Origin: Gordonia insulae | GTDB taxonomy: Bacteria > Actinomycetota > Actinomycetes > Mycobacteriales > Mycobacteriaceae | NCBI RefSeq assembly: GCF_003855095.1 | Contig: NZ_CP033972.1 | Location: 124,001 to 188,000 of the forward strand | DNA: 64,000 nucleotides | Reading direction: 5' to 3' | Shown here: positions 8,435 through 20,123 of the stretch, in pieces | Position numbering within the stretch: the first letter of the stretch is position 1 | How the letters are laid out: each line of letters opens with the position of its first letter | The notes under the pieces: model-generated | Told to the model about the DNA's origin: nothing | Databases searched by the model: none | Seen by the model: only the letters and a program-made list of their open reading frames with translations | Program-made: the position numbers and the translations under genes

Positions 8435-8953
8435 GTGCGCAATCTGAACCAGTTTGCGGACAGAACGACAGGAGTGGTGTACATCCACTCGGCGCCGGTG
8501 GCGCTGTGCCCGCATGTCGAGTGGGCTCTGTCGTCGACCCTGAATGCGCGGGCCAACCTCAAGTGGTCCGCGCAAGAGGCCGACCCCGGGATGCAACGTG
8601 CCACCGTTGACTGGGCCGGCCCGGTCGGCACTGCCGCACGCCTGGTGACGGCGTTGCGTGAGTGGTCGTCCCTGCGCTTCGAGGTGACCGAGAATGCCAG
8701 CGACGGCGTCGACGGTGAACGATTCAGTTATGTCCCCGGCCTCGGGCTGTGGCGAGGATCGACCAGTGCGTGCGGCGACGTGATGATCGGCGAGATGCAG
8801 TTGCGCTCGCTGATCGAGTCGCAGCCCGACAGCGTCGGCCTGGCCGGTGAACTCGAGGCCGCTCTGGGCGTCGCATGGGATGACGCACTCGAGCCCTACC
8901 GCATGGGTGGTGCGGGCGCCGAGGTCACCTGGTTGCAGCAGCGCGTGGGATAG
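8435..8953 (+). CDS. DUF3145 family protein
   Basis: 172 residues recognisable as the actinobacteria-restricted DUF3145 family, with GVVYIHSAPVALCPHVEWAL near the start and the conserved LVTALREWSSLRFEVTE segment. The function of the family is unknown. GTG 8435 is chosen because GGAGGTGA lies 5 bp upstream. No membrane helices or catalytic motifs are seen. A strong bidirectional hairpin separates it from the convergent accD6. Confidence 0.85.
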   Translation: MRNLNQFADRTTGVVYIHSAPVALCPHVEWALSSTLNARANLKWSAQEADPGMQRATVDWAGPVGTAARLVTALREWSSLRFEVTENASDGVDGERFSYVPGLGLWRGSTSACGDVMIGEMQLRSLIESQPDSVGLAGELEAALGVAWDDALEPYRMGGAGAEVTWLQQRVG

Positions 8954-9003
8954 GTCGCGCCACACACACTTTCGCGGCGGTGACATCACAACCGCCGAAA
9001 CGA

Positions 9004-9041
9004 GATTCGGCCCCGGCAGATTGAACTGCCGGGGCCGAATC
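9004..9041. terminator. Bidirectional hairpin terminator between DUF3145 and accD6
   Basis: Perfect 16-bp inverted arms (9004-9019, 9026-9041) with a 6-bp loop lie between two convergent genes. A second, weaker hairpin with CGGCGGT/ACCGCCG arms lies just before it (about 8972-8998). Confidence 0.8.
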
Positions 9042-9051
9042 GCTGTTCAGG

Positions 9052-10503
9052 TCACAACGGGATGTTCTTGTGCCGTCCGCGCCGGGCGGGCGCTGCCGCG
9101 AGTGCCTCGGCGATCCTGCTGCGGGTCTTCGCCGGGTCGATGACCTCGTCGACCACACCGATCGACTGGGCGCGGCCCAGACCGCCGGCGATCGCCTCGT
9201 GCTCGACGGTCAGACGCTCGTGCAGAGCCTCCCGCTCGTCGTCGGGTGCGGCGGCGAGCGCCTTCTTGTGCAGGATGCCGACGGCGGCCTTGGCGCCCAT
9301 CACGGCGACCTCGGAGCCCGGCCAGGCGAACACGGCGGTGGCACCCAGCGAACGCGCGTTCATCGCGATGTAGGCGCCGCCGTAGATCTTTCGCGTCACC
9401 AACGTGACACGGGGGACGGTGCATTCGGCGAACGCGTGCAGCAGCTTCGCGCCACGACGCACCACGCCGTTCCATTCCTGGCCGACGCCGGGAAGGTAAC
9501 CGGGGACGTCGGTCACGACGATCAGCGGGATACCGAAGGCGTCGCAGAGGCGGACGAATCGAGCGGCCTTCTCGGCGCTCTCCGAGTTCAGGCAGCCGCC
9601 CATGCGCAGCGGATTGTTGGCGATGACGCCGACGCTGCGTCCGGAGAGGCGACCGAATCCGACGACGATGTTCGGCGCCCACTTCGCCTGCAGCTCTTCG
9701 AAAGTGGAGATCTCGGTGTCGCCGTCGGCAGCGAGTTGGGTGTCGAGCATCTGCTCGACGATCGGATGCACGTCGTAGGCGCGACGGTTCGACTCGGGCA
9801 ACAGTGCCTTGAGGTCGACGTCGCCGGCCTCGGCCTGCTCCCGGTTGAAGTGGCCCTGCTGGCTGAACGTCGACACGAGTCTGCGTGCGCGCCAGTAGGC
9901 GTCGGGCTCGGAGTCGGCCATGATGTGGCACACGCCCGATTTCTTGCCGTGGGTCAGCGGCCCACCGAGCGACTCCATGTCGACAGATTCACCGGTCACG
10001 CTCTTGACCACGTCGGGGCCGGTGACGAACACGCGGCCGGCGGGCGCCATGATCACGACGTCGGTGAGCGCGGGTCCGTATGCCGCGCCGCCTGCGGCGA
10101 AGCCGACGACCACGGAGATCTGCGGGATGTACCCGGAGGCCCGGACCATGGCCTCGAACACCTGGCCCACCGCATGCAGCGCCTCGACACCCTCGGCGAG
10201 TCGAGCGCCGCCGGAGTGCCAGATGCCGATGACCGGGGCCTGCTCGGTGATCGCGGTGTCGATCGCGTTGACGATGTGAGCACACCCCACCACACCCATG
10301 GCACCGCCCATCACGGTGCCATCGGTGCAATAGGAGACGGTACGAACGCCGTTGACCGATCCGATCGCCGCCTGCACGCCGGATTTGTCCCGGGCATGCA
10401 GCAGCGACATCGAACCTTCGTCGAAGAAGTTGGTCAACCGCAACAGCGGGTCACGCGGATCCGCTGCATCCTCATGGCCGGTGATGGGAGCCAATGTGGT
10501 CAT
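9052..10503 (-). CDS. accD6: Acyl-CoA carboxylase beta subunit (carboxyltransferase) AccD6
   Basis: A 483-residue carboxyltransferase subunit that transfers carboxyl groups from biotin to acetyl-CoA or propionyl-CoA, supplying malonyl-CoA to FAS-II. Oxyanion-hole glycines occur in GIWHSGGARLAEG and GGAAYGPA in the N-terminal half, and the second half carries the GRLSGRSVGVIANNP and GGAYIAMNARSLGA elements. It is the last gene of the fabD-acpM-kasA-accD6 operon, as in M. tuberculosis, 27 bp after kasA. ATG 10503 has an AGGAGA ribosome site. The biotinylated alpha subunit is not in the window. Confidence 0.95.
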   Translation of the reverse strand: MTTLAPITGHEDAADPRDPLLRLTNFFDEGSMSLLHARDKSGVQAAIGSVNGVRTVSYCTDGTVMGGAMGVVGCAHIVNAIDTAITEQAPVIGIWHSGGARLAEGVEALHAVGQVFEAMVRASGYIPQISVVVGFAAGGAAYGPALTDVVIMAPAGRVFVTGPDVVKSVTGESVDMESLGGPLTHGKKSGVCHIMADSEPDAYWRARRLVSTFSQQGHFNREQAEAGDVDLKALLPESNRRAYDVHPIVEQMLDTQLAADGDTEISTFEELQAKWAPNIVVGFGRLSGRSVGVIANNPLRMGGCLNSESAEKAARFVRLCDAFGIPLIVVTDVPGYLPGVGQEWNGVVRRGAKLLHAFAECTVPRVTLVTRKIYGGAYIAMNARSLGATAVFAWPGSEVAVMGAKAAVGILHKKALAAAPDDEREALHERLTVEHEAIAGGLGRAQSIGVVDEVIDPAKTRSRIAEALAAAPARRGRHKNIPL

Positions 10504-10530
10504 CGCTGTCTCCTGTGGTGTCGGGGTGTG

Positions 10531-11802
10531 TCAGTAGCGACCGAAGGCGAGCGCGACGTTGTGCCCACCGAATCCGAACGAGTTGTTCAACGCGTAATCG
10601 ATTTGCCCGTAACGGGCTTCACCGTGAACGACGTCGACGTCGCACTCAGGATCCTGGTTCTCCAGGTTGAGCGTGGGTGGGATGACCCCTTCTTCCACAC
10701 TCTTGATGGTGAGCACGGACTCCAGCGCCCCGACCGCGCCGATGGAGTGTCCGAGTGCCGACTTCGGCGCATAGACCGCCGCATGCTGACCGATCGCCGC
10801 GGCGATACCCGCGGCCTCGGCCGTGTCGCCGATCGGTGTCGACGTCGCGTGCGCGTTGATGTGCGTGATGTCGGCCTTGGTGAGTCCCGCGGTCTGGATC
10901 GCGCGCGTCATCGCACGAGCATTGCCCTGACCACTCGGATCCGGCGCCACGAGATGGAAACCATCCGAGGTGATACCGGCACCGAGCAGGCGCGCGTGGA
11001 TGTGCGCACCGCGAGCCCTGGCGTGCTCCTCGCGTTCGATGATCATCATCGCTGCACCCTCACCGAACACGAAGCCGTCGCGATCCTTGTCGAACGGACG
11101 TGACGCACCGGCGGGGTCGTCGTTGCGTGTGCTCATCGCCCGCATCATCGAGAACGCCGCGATCGGGATCGCGTCGATGTGGCCTTCCACGCCGCCGGTG
11201 ACGACCATGTCGGCGTCACCCATGACGATGTGACGCCATGCGTGCGCGATCGCCTCCGCGCCCGACGAGCACGCCGAGACGGGGGTGATCACACCGGCGC
11301 GCGCACCGATGTTGAGGCCGGTGACCGCGGCCGGGCCGTTCGGCATCGCCATCGAGACGGCGAGCGGTGAGACCTTGCGGTAGTTGCCCGACGACTCGAT
11401 CGCCTTGACGGCGTCGACCATCGCGTCGCCGCCACCCTGGCCGGTTCCCAGGACGACGGCCAGACGGTCGGGATCGACCTCGGGCTCGCCGGCCTGCGCC
11501 CAGAGGCGCTTGCTCATCACGTGGGCGATGCGCTCGACGTACGCCATGCGGCGTGCTTCGACTCGCGTCACCTCCTCGGCGGGGTCCTTGACCAGACGTC
11601 CACCGATCCGGCACGGCAGGTCGCCGTACTTGGTGACGAAGTCATCGGTCAACTCACGGATGCCCGACTCACCCGCCAGCAGCTTCTTCCACGTCGTGTC
11701 GAGATCCTCGCCGAGCGAGGTGGTGGCCACCATGGAGGTGACCACCACGCTCGGGAAGTTCCCGCCCAGCGTGGAGTATTCGCGGAGGGAGGGGGAGCTC
11801 AC
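10531..11802 (-). CDS. kasA: Beta-ketoacyl-ACP synthase KasA
   Basis: A 423-residue FAS-II condensing enzyme extending acyl-AcpM for meromycolate synthesis. The Cys-His-His triad is visible: Cys178 in SACSSG, His318 in [11 protein letters not shown] and His352 in ALGHSIGA. The start GTG overlaps the acpM stop in a GTGA, implying translational coupling. M. tuberculosis has a second synthase, kasB, directly after kasA; here accD6 follows at once, so this operon has only one Kas enzyme. Confidence 0.96.
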   Translation of the reverse strand: MSSPSLREYSTLGGNFPSVVVTSMVATTSLGEDLDTTWKKLLAGESGIRELTDDFVTKYGDLPCRIGGRLVKDPAEEVTRVEARRMAYVERIAHVMSKRLWAQAGEPEVDPDRLAVVLGTGQGGGDAMVDAVKAIESSGNYRKVSPLAVSMAMPNGPAAVTGLNIGARAGVITPVSACSSGAEAIAHAWRHIVMGDADMVVTGGVEGHIDAIPIAAFSMMRAMSTRNDDPAGASRPFDKDRDGFVFGEGAAMMIIEREEHARARGAHIHARLLGAGITSDGFHLVAPDPSGQGNARAMTRAIQTAGLTKADITHINAHATSTPIGDTAEAAGIAAAIGQHAAVYAPKSALGHSIGAVGALESVLTIKSVEEGVIPPTLNLENQDPECDVDVVHGEARYGQIDYALNNSFGFGGHNVALAFGRY

Positions 11803-12104
11803 GAGTTCTTGTCTGCCTCGACCTTGGCCTGGATGGCGGCAGCAGCCTCGGGGTTCTCCTCCGCAAGCTTCTGGATGTAGGACACGGCGTCACCGACGGT
11901 GCGCAGTCCGGCCAGATCCTCGTCCGGGATCTTGACGCCGTACTTGTCCTCGGTCTGCACGGCGATCTCCACCATCGACAGCGAGTCGATGTCGAGGTCG
12001 TCGACGAACGACTTCTCCATGGTCACCTCGGACGGCTCGATGCCGGTGACTTCCTCGATGATCTCGGCGATGCCGGCGATGAGTTCTTCCTGGGTGGCAG
12101 CCAC
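11799..12104 (-). CDS. acpM: Meromycolate extension acyl carrier protein AcpM
   Basis: A 101-residue acyl carrier protein. The phosphopantetheine Ser is Ser41 in DIDSLSMVE. It has the extended acidic/Ala-rich tail ([20 protein letters not shown]) that distinguishes AcpM from general ACPs, though it is shorter than the 115-residue M. tuberculosis protein. GTG 12104 (VAATQEEL) follows a GAAGGGAA ribosome site; the longer open frame upstream has no family sequence. It carries the growing chain between FabD, KasA and the other FAS-II enzymes. Confidence 0.95.
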   Translation of the reverse strand: MAATQEELIAGIAEIIEEVTGIEPSEVTMEKSFVDDLDIDSLSMVEIAVQTEDKYGVKIPDEDLAGLRTVGDAVSYIQKLAEENPEAAAAIQAKVEADKNS

Positions 12105-12135
12105 TGTGTGGTTCCCTTCTTGTTTGAGCTCCAAT

Positions 12136-12149
12136 GTGCTCCGGAGCAC
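12136..12149. other. 14-bp perfect palindrome in the fabD-acpM spacer
   Basis: GTGCTCCGGAGCAC is self-complementary and lies about 31 bp before acpM in the 124-bp spacer after fabD. In RNA it could fold into a small hairpin that separates or processes the two messages. No further support is visible. Confidence 0.3.
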
Positions 12150-12228
12150 CCACGGGCATCCCGCCCATGAGTGCTTGGACAACCGGTCTGATCCGGTTTT
12201 CCGGGGGTCACGGCCTCAGGCCGGACCG

Positions 12229-13152
12229 CTATCCAAGTTCGGTGATTTTTTCGAGGTCGTCGGGCGTCTTCAATGCCACGGTGGGCGTGCCCTTCAACTC
12301 TCGCTTCGCGATGCCCACCAAGGTTCCGGCGGGCGGCAGCTCGACGATGGCGTCCGTGGACTGCTCGCGCATGTATGCCGAGCACAGATCCCAGCGAACC
12401 GGTTTCGTCACCTGTCCCACTAGTTTTGTCAGTGCGTCGGCGCCATTCGTTACAGGCCGGCCGTCCGAATTGGACAAGAGCGTCCGATTCGGGTCGCCGG
12501 GGGTGATCTTCGCGGCGGCCGCGGCGACCGCATCCTGGGCCGGGGCCATGAATCGCGTGTGGAACGCGCCCGCGACGGCGAGCTTGCGGACCCGGGCCTT
12601 CTCCGGTGGGTTGGCGATCAGTTCGTCGATGGCATGAACCTGACCCGCCGCGACGATCTGCCCGGCCGCGTTGCGGTTGGCGGGGATCAGATCGAGCTCG
12701 GCGAGGCGGGCGAGTACTGCGGCCTCGTCGCCACCGAGCACGGCGGCCATGACCGTCGGCTCGATCGCGCACGCCTTGGCCATCTCAGCACCACGGATGG
12801 CCGCCAGCCCGACCGCCTCGTCGGCGCTGAGCACGCCGGTGATGGCCGCGGCGGCGAGTTCACCGACCGAGTGGCCGGCGACGATCGCGTCGGCGGGCAG
12901 CGCCGACCGCTTGGACAGCTCGTCGAACGCGAGAAGCGCGGACGCGACGACGAGGGGCTGGGTCACCGCGGTGTCGGTGATCTCCTCCGCCGTGGCCGTC
13001 GTACCGAGCCGCTCGAGGTCGAGTCCGGTCAGCTTCGACCACGTCGCGAGTTGGTCGCGGGCCCCGGGGAGTTCCGCCCACGTGGTCAGCATCCCGGGTG
13101 TCTGTGAGCCCTGGCCGGGCGCAAGCATCGAAAGCACGTGACCAGAGAACAC
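12229..13152 (-). CDS. fabD: Malonyl-CoA:ACP transacylase FabD
   Basis: A 307-residue malonyltransferase loading malonyl groups onto AcpM. The nucleophile Ser95 is in GHSVGE, the catalytic His198 is in GAFHTRFM, and the N-terminal LAPGQGSQTPGM motif is present. GTG 13152 is chosen for its GGAGG ribosome site; an internal GTG at 13137 lacks one. It is the first gene of the FAS-II operon. Its leader (13153-13341) carries a perfect inverted repeat that may be the MabR operator. Confidence 0.95.
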   Translation of the reverse strand: MFSGHVLSMLAPGQGSQTPGMLTTWAELPGARDQLATWSKLTGLDLERLGTTATAEEITDTAVTQPLVVASALLAFDELSKRSALPADAIVAGHSVGELAAAAITGVLSADEAVGLAAIRGAEMAKACAIEPTVMAAVLGGDEAAVLARLAELDLIPANRNAAGQIVAAGQVHAIDELIANPPEKARVRKLAVAGAFHTRFMAPAQDAVAAAAAKITPGDPNRTLLSNSDGRPVTNGADALTKLVGQVTKPVRWDLCSAYMREQSTDAIVELPPAGTLVGIAKRELKGTPTVALKTPDDLEKITELG

Positions 13153-13202
13153 CGTCCGAGGCCTCCGTGTGGGTGTTGAGGCCCATGAACCTTATGGCGC
13201 GC

Positions 13203-13222
13203 TTTTGTGGGTTTCCCACAAA
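13203..13222. promoter_or_regulatory. Inverted repeat in the fabD promoter region (candidate MabR operator)
   Basis: TTTGTGGG-TTT-CCCACAAA, 8-bp perfect arms with a 3-bp centre (13204-13222), lies about 52-70 bp upstream of fabD. In M. tuberculosis MabR (Rv2242), encoded immediately upstream as here, binds the FAS-II operon promoter. That this repeat is the binding site is inference; as RNA it could also form a hairpin in the leader. Confidence 0.4.
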
Positions 13223-13341
13223 CTTCATCTCAGCCGTACCTGGTTCGTCATCACTCCGAGATGCGTTATGAAAATGTGTCCTAGTGAGGTTGATCAGCGC
13301 AAACACCGAAAAGCGGCTGTGGCTGATGTGATTCATGTGGC

Positions 13342-14603
13342 TCATGAGTGCGATTCGTTTTGCAAGTGTGTCAATCGACCCACAGTCGCCGCGACCCTCA
13401 GGACATAGGCGTCACGAGGGTTAGTTGGATCACGTCCTGTGATTTCTGCAATTTTCTTCAGCCTGTACCGAACTGTATTTGGATGGATATACAGTACGCG
13501 CGCGCAGCTTTCCACCGACCCCCCGGAGTCGAGGTAGGCCTCCAGGGTGGCGCTCAGGGTGGCGCCCCCTTGGCGAGCGGACGGACGAGTGTCTCGTTGA
13601 GCGCGGCCATCGCAGCGGTGTCGCCGTTGAGCGCTCTCTCGGGCAGGAGTTCGAGGCTGTGGACCGGCCGAGGGGCGCTCGGCCAGCCCACCACCGCGGC
13701 GATCGCGGACATCGCCTCGTCGGAACTGGTGTGTGCACTCCCGAGGTTGGGCATCGTCGGGCCGATCACCACCGGTCCCTCCGCGAAATGTTTGAGCAGT
13801 TCGGTGACGAACCGTTCGGACGGCCGGATCGGACCGCTGACGATGGCGACCAGGAACTTGCCCTGCACCACCGAGAGGGCGGATCGGTCGTACTGCTTGG
13901 CGGTGTTGTGGATGGCGAGTGGCACCGACACGTTCTGTTCGGGCGGGGGAGCCCCGACGATGATCGTCGCCGGTGCGTCGGAGTCCCAGTTGAGCGCGGC
14001 AGCGCGGGAGAGGAGTTGTGGCCCGGTGTCGCCGCGGACCACCGCGTCGACGACGAGCGCCTCCAGCCGCGAGTCCCACGCGCCGCGGGACTCGGCGGCC
14101 GACGCATAGATGGATGCCGCCGCGAACCCGATCTCTCGTCCGTACCGCAGAACGGATTCGGTCAGCGCCCGCAGCTGCGCGTCGTTGCGGGCCAGCAGGG
14201 GGAGCCATTTCTCGAAGAACTCCATCGCGACGCGGACCATCTCGACGGTCTGCAGCAGCGTGATGCGCCGGGCCAGATCCTGCGGGACGACCTGGAACGC
14301 CTGCACGGTGAACTTGACATTGCCCTCGGGATCCTGAATCCACTCGACGAAGTTGACCACGGCCGTCTGGACCACCAACTGCACACTGGCGCGTTGCGCG
14401 GCGTCGAGGTCGCCGAAGTACGGCAGCTGGTCCTGCATCGAGTGCACGGCCTCGGTGGCCAGGCGCCCGCTGTACTGCTTGACCCGCCGGAGCAACGTGT
14501 CGGGAAGGGCATCGTGCACCGTCGCCGGGGCCGGCACGTGCGCTCCGCGTGCGCCGAACACATCGGCGGTCGGTGGCTCTTGGTTCACGCGCGCATCGCT
14601 CAC
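13342..14603 (-). pseudogene. mabR: FAS-II regulator MabR (PucR/CdaR-type), frameshifted in a G5 run, probably a sequence error
   Basis: Two adjoining frames make one protein of about 420 residues, close to the 414 of M. tuberculosis Rv2242. Frame one (14603 to about 13570) gives the N-terminal and middle domains and ends abruptly in PLAKGAPP. Frame two resumes with ATLSATLEAYLDSGGSVES and the PucR-type helix-turn-helix (VLYIHPNTVRYRLKKIAEITG). One extra G in the run of five (complement of 13565-13569) restores PLAKGG-ATLSATLEAYL. MabR controls the FAS-II operon and is essential in mycobacteria, so loss of its DNA-binding domain would be surprising. GTG 14603 is the start. Confidence 0.8.
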
Positions 14604-14621
14604 CGTCTCAATCTATGCCCA

Positions 14622-14659
14622 CGTGCCGTGCGCCCATCCGCAGATGGGCGCACGGCACG
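14622..14659 (-). terminator. Hairpin terminator after aceE
   Basis: Perfect 17-bp inverted arms (14622-14638, 14643-14659) with a 4-bp loop lie 14 bp beyond the aceE stop and just upstream of mabR on the same strand. This should insulate mabR from aceE transcription. Confidence 0.8.
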
Positions 14660-14672
14660 GCGGCTGCGGGCG

Positions 14673-17492
<2,820 letters not shown>

Positions 17493-17700
17493 TGTGATGC
17501 CTACTCCCTCGGTCGGCCGGTACACGGTGGTGTCCGGCGTGCGATGACACGGGCGCCGCTCCCATGATGTCGGGACCGCGGCGTCCCCCCTTCATCGTGC
17601 CCCATGTAACTGCGGTTGGCACCGGGTGGGCGAGCTTACTGCCACCCGCCGCGACCTGCGGTAGCGTTTCGGTGTTTGTTACTCGTGGGTCAGGAGGACG

Positions 17701-18342
17701 ATGCGGGGCGCAAGGGGGAGACGGGTGGCGCGAAGGCGTGCCGACGGAGTCCGCGCAGCGGCGTCGGCGGTGCTGTTGTGCCTTCTGGCCGCGATCAGCG
17801 CAGGCTGCGCGAGCACGGTCGACGGCGCTGGCGGCGCCGCCCCCGGGGAGGTGGCCGCCTATCGCTCGGAGGTGTCCGCGGCGGCCGCCTCGTCTATCCG
17901 CCGGGACGGTGTCGCGCTGTGCCGGGAGGCGATGTCGTCGATGGTGGTGATGGTGCGTGGGTACAACGCGTTCGTCGACCGATTGAGCACGGTCCATGCC
18001 TACGACCGGGTCGGCGACCTGGATGACCGGGCGCGCGCGAGTCTGATCGCCGGAGCCGACCTGATCCGCAAACGGATCACGCCGTTGACGCCGGCCGACG
18101 TCGCGGACCCGGCCAATCGCTTCCTCGATTCCACCGGGCGGCTCGGTGCGGCCATCGCGGCGCGTCAGCTCACCGGCCTGAATCCGATTGCCGCGCAATG
18201 GACCCGGGACAAGCAGGCCGTCCTCACCAATTGTTCGTCGTACCTGCCCCTGCCGCCGACGGCGGGTGCCTCCCCGGCGCCGGACCCGCGCGCGACGAGT
18301 TCGGCCCCCTCACCGTCGTCGTCCGTACCGCCGACTCCGTGA
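17701..18342 (+). CDS. Putative lipoprotein (position of Rv2240c)
   Basis: 213 residues with an Arg-rich N-terminus, a hydrophobic core (AVLLCLLAAISAGC) and a lipobox whose Cys is near residue 36, so it is probably a secreted lipoprotein. The mature part is helical with scattered Cys residues and ends in a Pro/Ser-rich tail. No catalytic motif is recognised. ATG 17701 follows AGGAGG. It occupies the place of M. tuberculosis Rv2240c beside aceE and DUF3052; function unknown. Confidence 0.75.
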   Translation: MRGARGRRVARRRADGVRAAASAVLLCLLAAISAGCASTVDGAGGAAPGEVAAYRSEVSAAAASSIRRDGVALCREAMSSMVVMVRGYNAFVDRLSTVHAYDRVGDLDDRARASLIAGADLIRKRITPLTPADVADPANRFLDSTGRLGAAIAARQLTGLNPIAAQWTRDKQAVLTNCSSYLPLPPTAGASPAPDPRATSSAPSPSSSVPPTP

Positions 18343-18453
18343 CGACTCGTTGGCCTTGCCCCCTGTTCGGGTTGCACTCTGAGCATTTAGGCTGTTCTCT
18401 AAGCTGACAGTCGTTTTCGCAAAGACAATCCAACGGCAGGGAGGTCGCACGCG

Positions 18454-18885
18454 GTGGTAGCCGCCACAGAGTCCAGCAGCGCTGGGGGCAATAGCGCCCA
18501 CAAGCTCGGATTCACGTCCGGCATGATGGTGCAGGAACTCGGTTGGGACGAGGACACCGACGACGACCTGCGGGCCGAGATCGAAGACCTCATCGGTGGA
18601 GAGATGCTCGACGAGGACGCCGATGACGTCATCGACGTGGTCGTGCTGTGGTGGCGCGACGGCGACGGCGACCTGGTGGACGCGTTGATGGATGCGATCT
18701 CACCGCTGGCCGACGACGGATATGTCTGGGTGTTCTCACCGAAGACGGGCACGGATGGGCACGTCGATCCGAGTGAGATCGCCGAGTCCGCGCCGACCGC
18801 CGGGCTCACCCAGACGAGTGTGATGAGCCTCGGGGGCTGGTCCGGATCTCGGCTGGTGCAGCCGAAATCCCGCAAGCGCACATGA
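18454..18885 (+). CDS. DUF3052 family protein (Rv2239c-like)
   Basis: A 143-residue acidic protein matching the actinobacterial DUF3052 family: KLGFTSGMMVQELGWDEDTDDDL, the DVVVLWWRDGDGDL segment and GLTQTSVMSLGGWSGSRLV near the end. Its function is not established. GTG 18454 follows GGGAGG. Its stop overlaps the ahpE start (ATGA), as the two genes are also adjacent in M. tuberculosis, implying co-translation. Confidence 0.88.
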   Translation: MVAATESSSAGGNSAHKLGFTSGMMVQELGWDEDTDDDLRAEIEDLIGGEMLDEDADDVIDVVVLWWRDGDGDLVDALMDAISPLADDGYVWVFSPKTGTDGHVDPSEIAESAPTAGLTQTSVMSLGGWSGSRLVQPKSRKRT

Positions 18886-19373
18886 GTGACGCCGAGTCGG
18901 GCCGGCCGCAGTTGCCGCTGGCCGTGGGTGACGTCGCGCCCGACTTCGAGCTCCGGGACCAGAACAACCAGCGTGTCGCGCTGTCGCGGTTGCGCGACGA
19001 GGGTCAGGTGCTGATCGTGTTCTTCCCGCTCGCCTTCACCGGGACCTGCCAGGGAGAACTCGGCTACATCCGGGACCATCAACCGCAGTTCGTGCACGAC
19101 GATCTGCGGACCGTCGCGATCTCGGTGGGGCCGCCGCCCACACACAAGGTGTGGTCATCTGCGCAGGGCTTCCTGTTCCCGATCCTGTCGGACTTCTGGC
19201 CGCACGGCGACGTCGCCCGCTCCTACGGCGTCTTCAACGACACGAGCGGGTACGCCAACCGGGCGACGTTCCTGGTGGACCGTGACGGTGTCATCAGGTT
19301 CTCCGACATGCTGGGCCCCGGGGAGGCGCGCGAGGCCGAATTGTGGGAGAAGGTTCTGATCGCGGCGAACTGA
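18882..19373 (+). CDS. ahpE: 1-Cys peroxiredoxin AhpE
   Basis: A 163-residue thioredoxin-fold peroxidase reducing hydroperoxides and peroxynitrite. The peroxidatic Cys56 lies in PLAFTGTCQGEL, and no other Cys occurs in the chain, which fits the 1-Cys AhpE class; mycobacterial AhpE relies on external thiols such as mycoredoxin/mycothiol. It begins at ATG 18882 within the DUF3052 stop codon. An N-terminal extension of about 10 residues precedes the core compared with the 153-residue M. tuberculosis enzyme. Confidence 0.92.
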   Translation: MSDAESGRPQLPLAVGDVAPDFELRDQNNQRVALSRLRDEGQVLIVFFPLAFTGTCQGELGYIRDHQPQFVHDDLRTVAISVGPPPTHKVWSSAQGFLFPILSDFWPHGDVARSYGVFNDTSGYANRATFLVDRDGVIRFSDMLGPGEAREAELWEKVLIAAN

Positions 19374-19469
19374 TCGCGAGCTCGGACGCCGCGGTTTGAG
19401 AGTTGCCCGGACGACCCATTACATTCATGTCTTGGTTCGACCCGACAGGTTTGCGGGTGCGGGCCGTCC

Positions 19470-19541
19470 GCGCGTATAGCTCAGCGGTAGAGCTCTGGTC
19501 TTACACACCAGCGGTCAGGGGTTCGAATCCCTTTGCGCGCA
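19470..19541 (+). tRNA. tRNA-Val (anticodon TAC)
   Basis: 72 nt folding as a complete cloverleaf: acceptor arms GCGCGTA/TGCGCGC with discriminator A, anticodon stem CTGGT/ACCAG around the loop CTTACAC (anticodon TAC at 19502-19504), and a T loop TTCGAAT. No CCA is encoded. The part from position 19499 onward is duplicated at 27472-27515, marking this tRNA as the integration site of the element that follows. Confidence 0.95.
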
Positions 19542-19542
19542 C
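19499..19542 (+). repeat. attL core, 44-bp direct repeat within tRNA-Val
   Basis: Runs from the end of the tRNA anticodon stem through the T arm and acceptor to one base past the discriminator. It is identical base for base to 27472-27515. Because the left copy completes the tRNA gene, insertion restored a functional tRNA. Confidence 0.93.
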
Positions 19543-19590
19543 TCCTATAGGTACAGGTCAGGCACCAATTCGATCCGCTATGCAGAGCAG

Positions 19591-19622
19591 CGAATCCCCG
19601 CAGTGTGCCGAGAATGTGCCAA
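19591..19622 (+). repeat. Left inner 32-bp direct repeat (candidate integrase arm site)
   Basis: Matches 27333-27364 with one mismatch and in the same orientation. It contains two spaced copies of TGTGCC. Its position just inside attL fits an arm-type binding site for the element's recombinase (inference). Confidence 0.6.
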
Positions 19623-19649
19623 TGGCCGGTGAAAATCGCTCCCAAGCAG

Positions 19650-20123
19650 TCACTGGGGGGTGATGTTCCGGACAGGCGTACCGAGTTCGGGTGGCTGAGG
19701 CGTCAAGAGGATTCCGGCGATTGGCCGTACCCTTACGGATGCTTCGTGGACGGCCTGCCGGACGAACGGGTAGAGGTCTTCAAGACCTTGCCGCGCGAGA
19801 CCTCGCTGGTAATCCTCTGGGATTCGCTCGAAGAGTGTGTCTCCGGACGTTAGTACGCTGCTCTCCGGATTGATTTGATAGAGGCCGACCAATTTGACGT
19901 TGACGCAGACCAAGTCCTTCTGCATCGACACCGACAGCGAGCACGCGACATGCGATTCGTCATCGAAGGACTCGACCGACACAACTCCGTTGCTTTCCGT
20001 CGTTTGGGTCATCCACGTGGGCAACGGGTCATCGCCATCGTCCAAACGTTCGCACAACATTCGCTGTAGATCGACATGTATCAACTGCACCTGCAGCGCA
20101 TCACCCTGCGGCCTTTTTTTCAC
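19650..20123 (-). CDS. SecB-like chaperone of a toxin-antitoxin-chaperone (TAC) module
   Basis: 157 residues resembling SecB: a beta-rich core (SVSMQKDLVCVNVKLVGLY, then INPESS) and a C-terminal helix region LYPFVRQAVHEASVR followed by PIAGILLTPQPPELG, matching the SecB end pattern. Actinobacteria lack the usual SecB export route, but TAC modules such as Rv1957 use a SecB-like protein to protect a labile antitoxin. The start GTG overlaps the antitoxin stop (GTGA), so the two are translationally coupled. It is the last gene of the toxin-antitoxin-chaperone series, the same order as in M. tuberculosis. Confidence 0.75.
   Translation of the reverse strand: MKKRPQGDALQVQLIHVDLQRMLCERLDDGDDPLPTWMTQTTESNGVVSVESFDDESHVACSLSVSMQKDLVCVNVKLVGLYQINPESSVLTSGDTLFERIPEDYQRGLARQGLEDLYPFVRQAVHEASVRVRPIAGILLTPQPPELGTPVRNITPQ

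Noticed and set aside
9070..11103. Plus-strand open frame of 677 codons opposite accD6 and kasA
   Set aside because: Mirror of two well-supported genes with composition typical of shadow frames.
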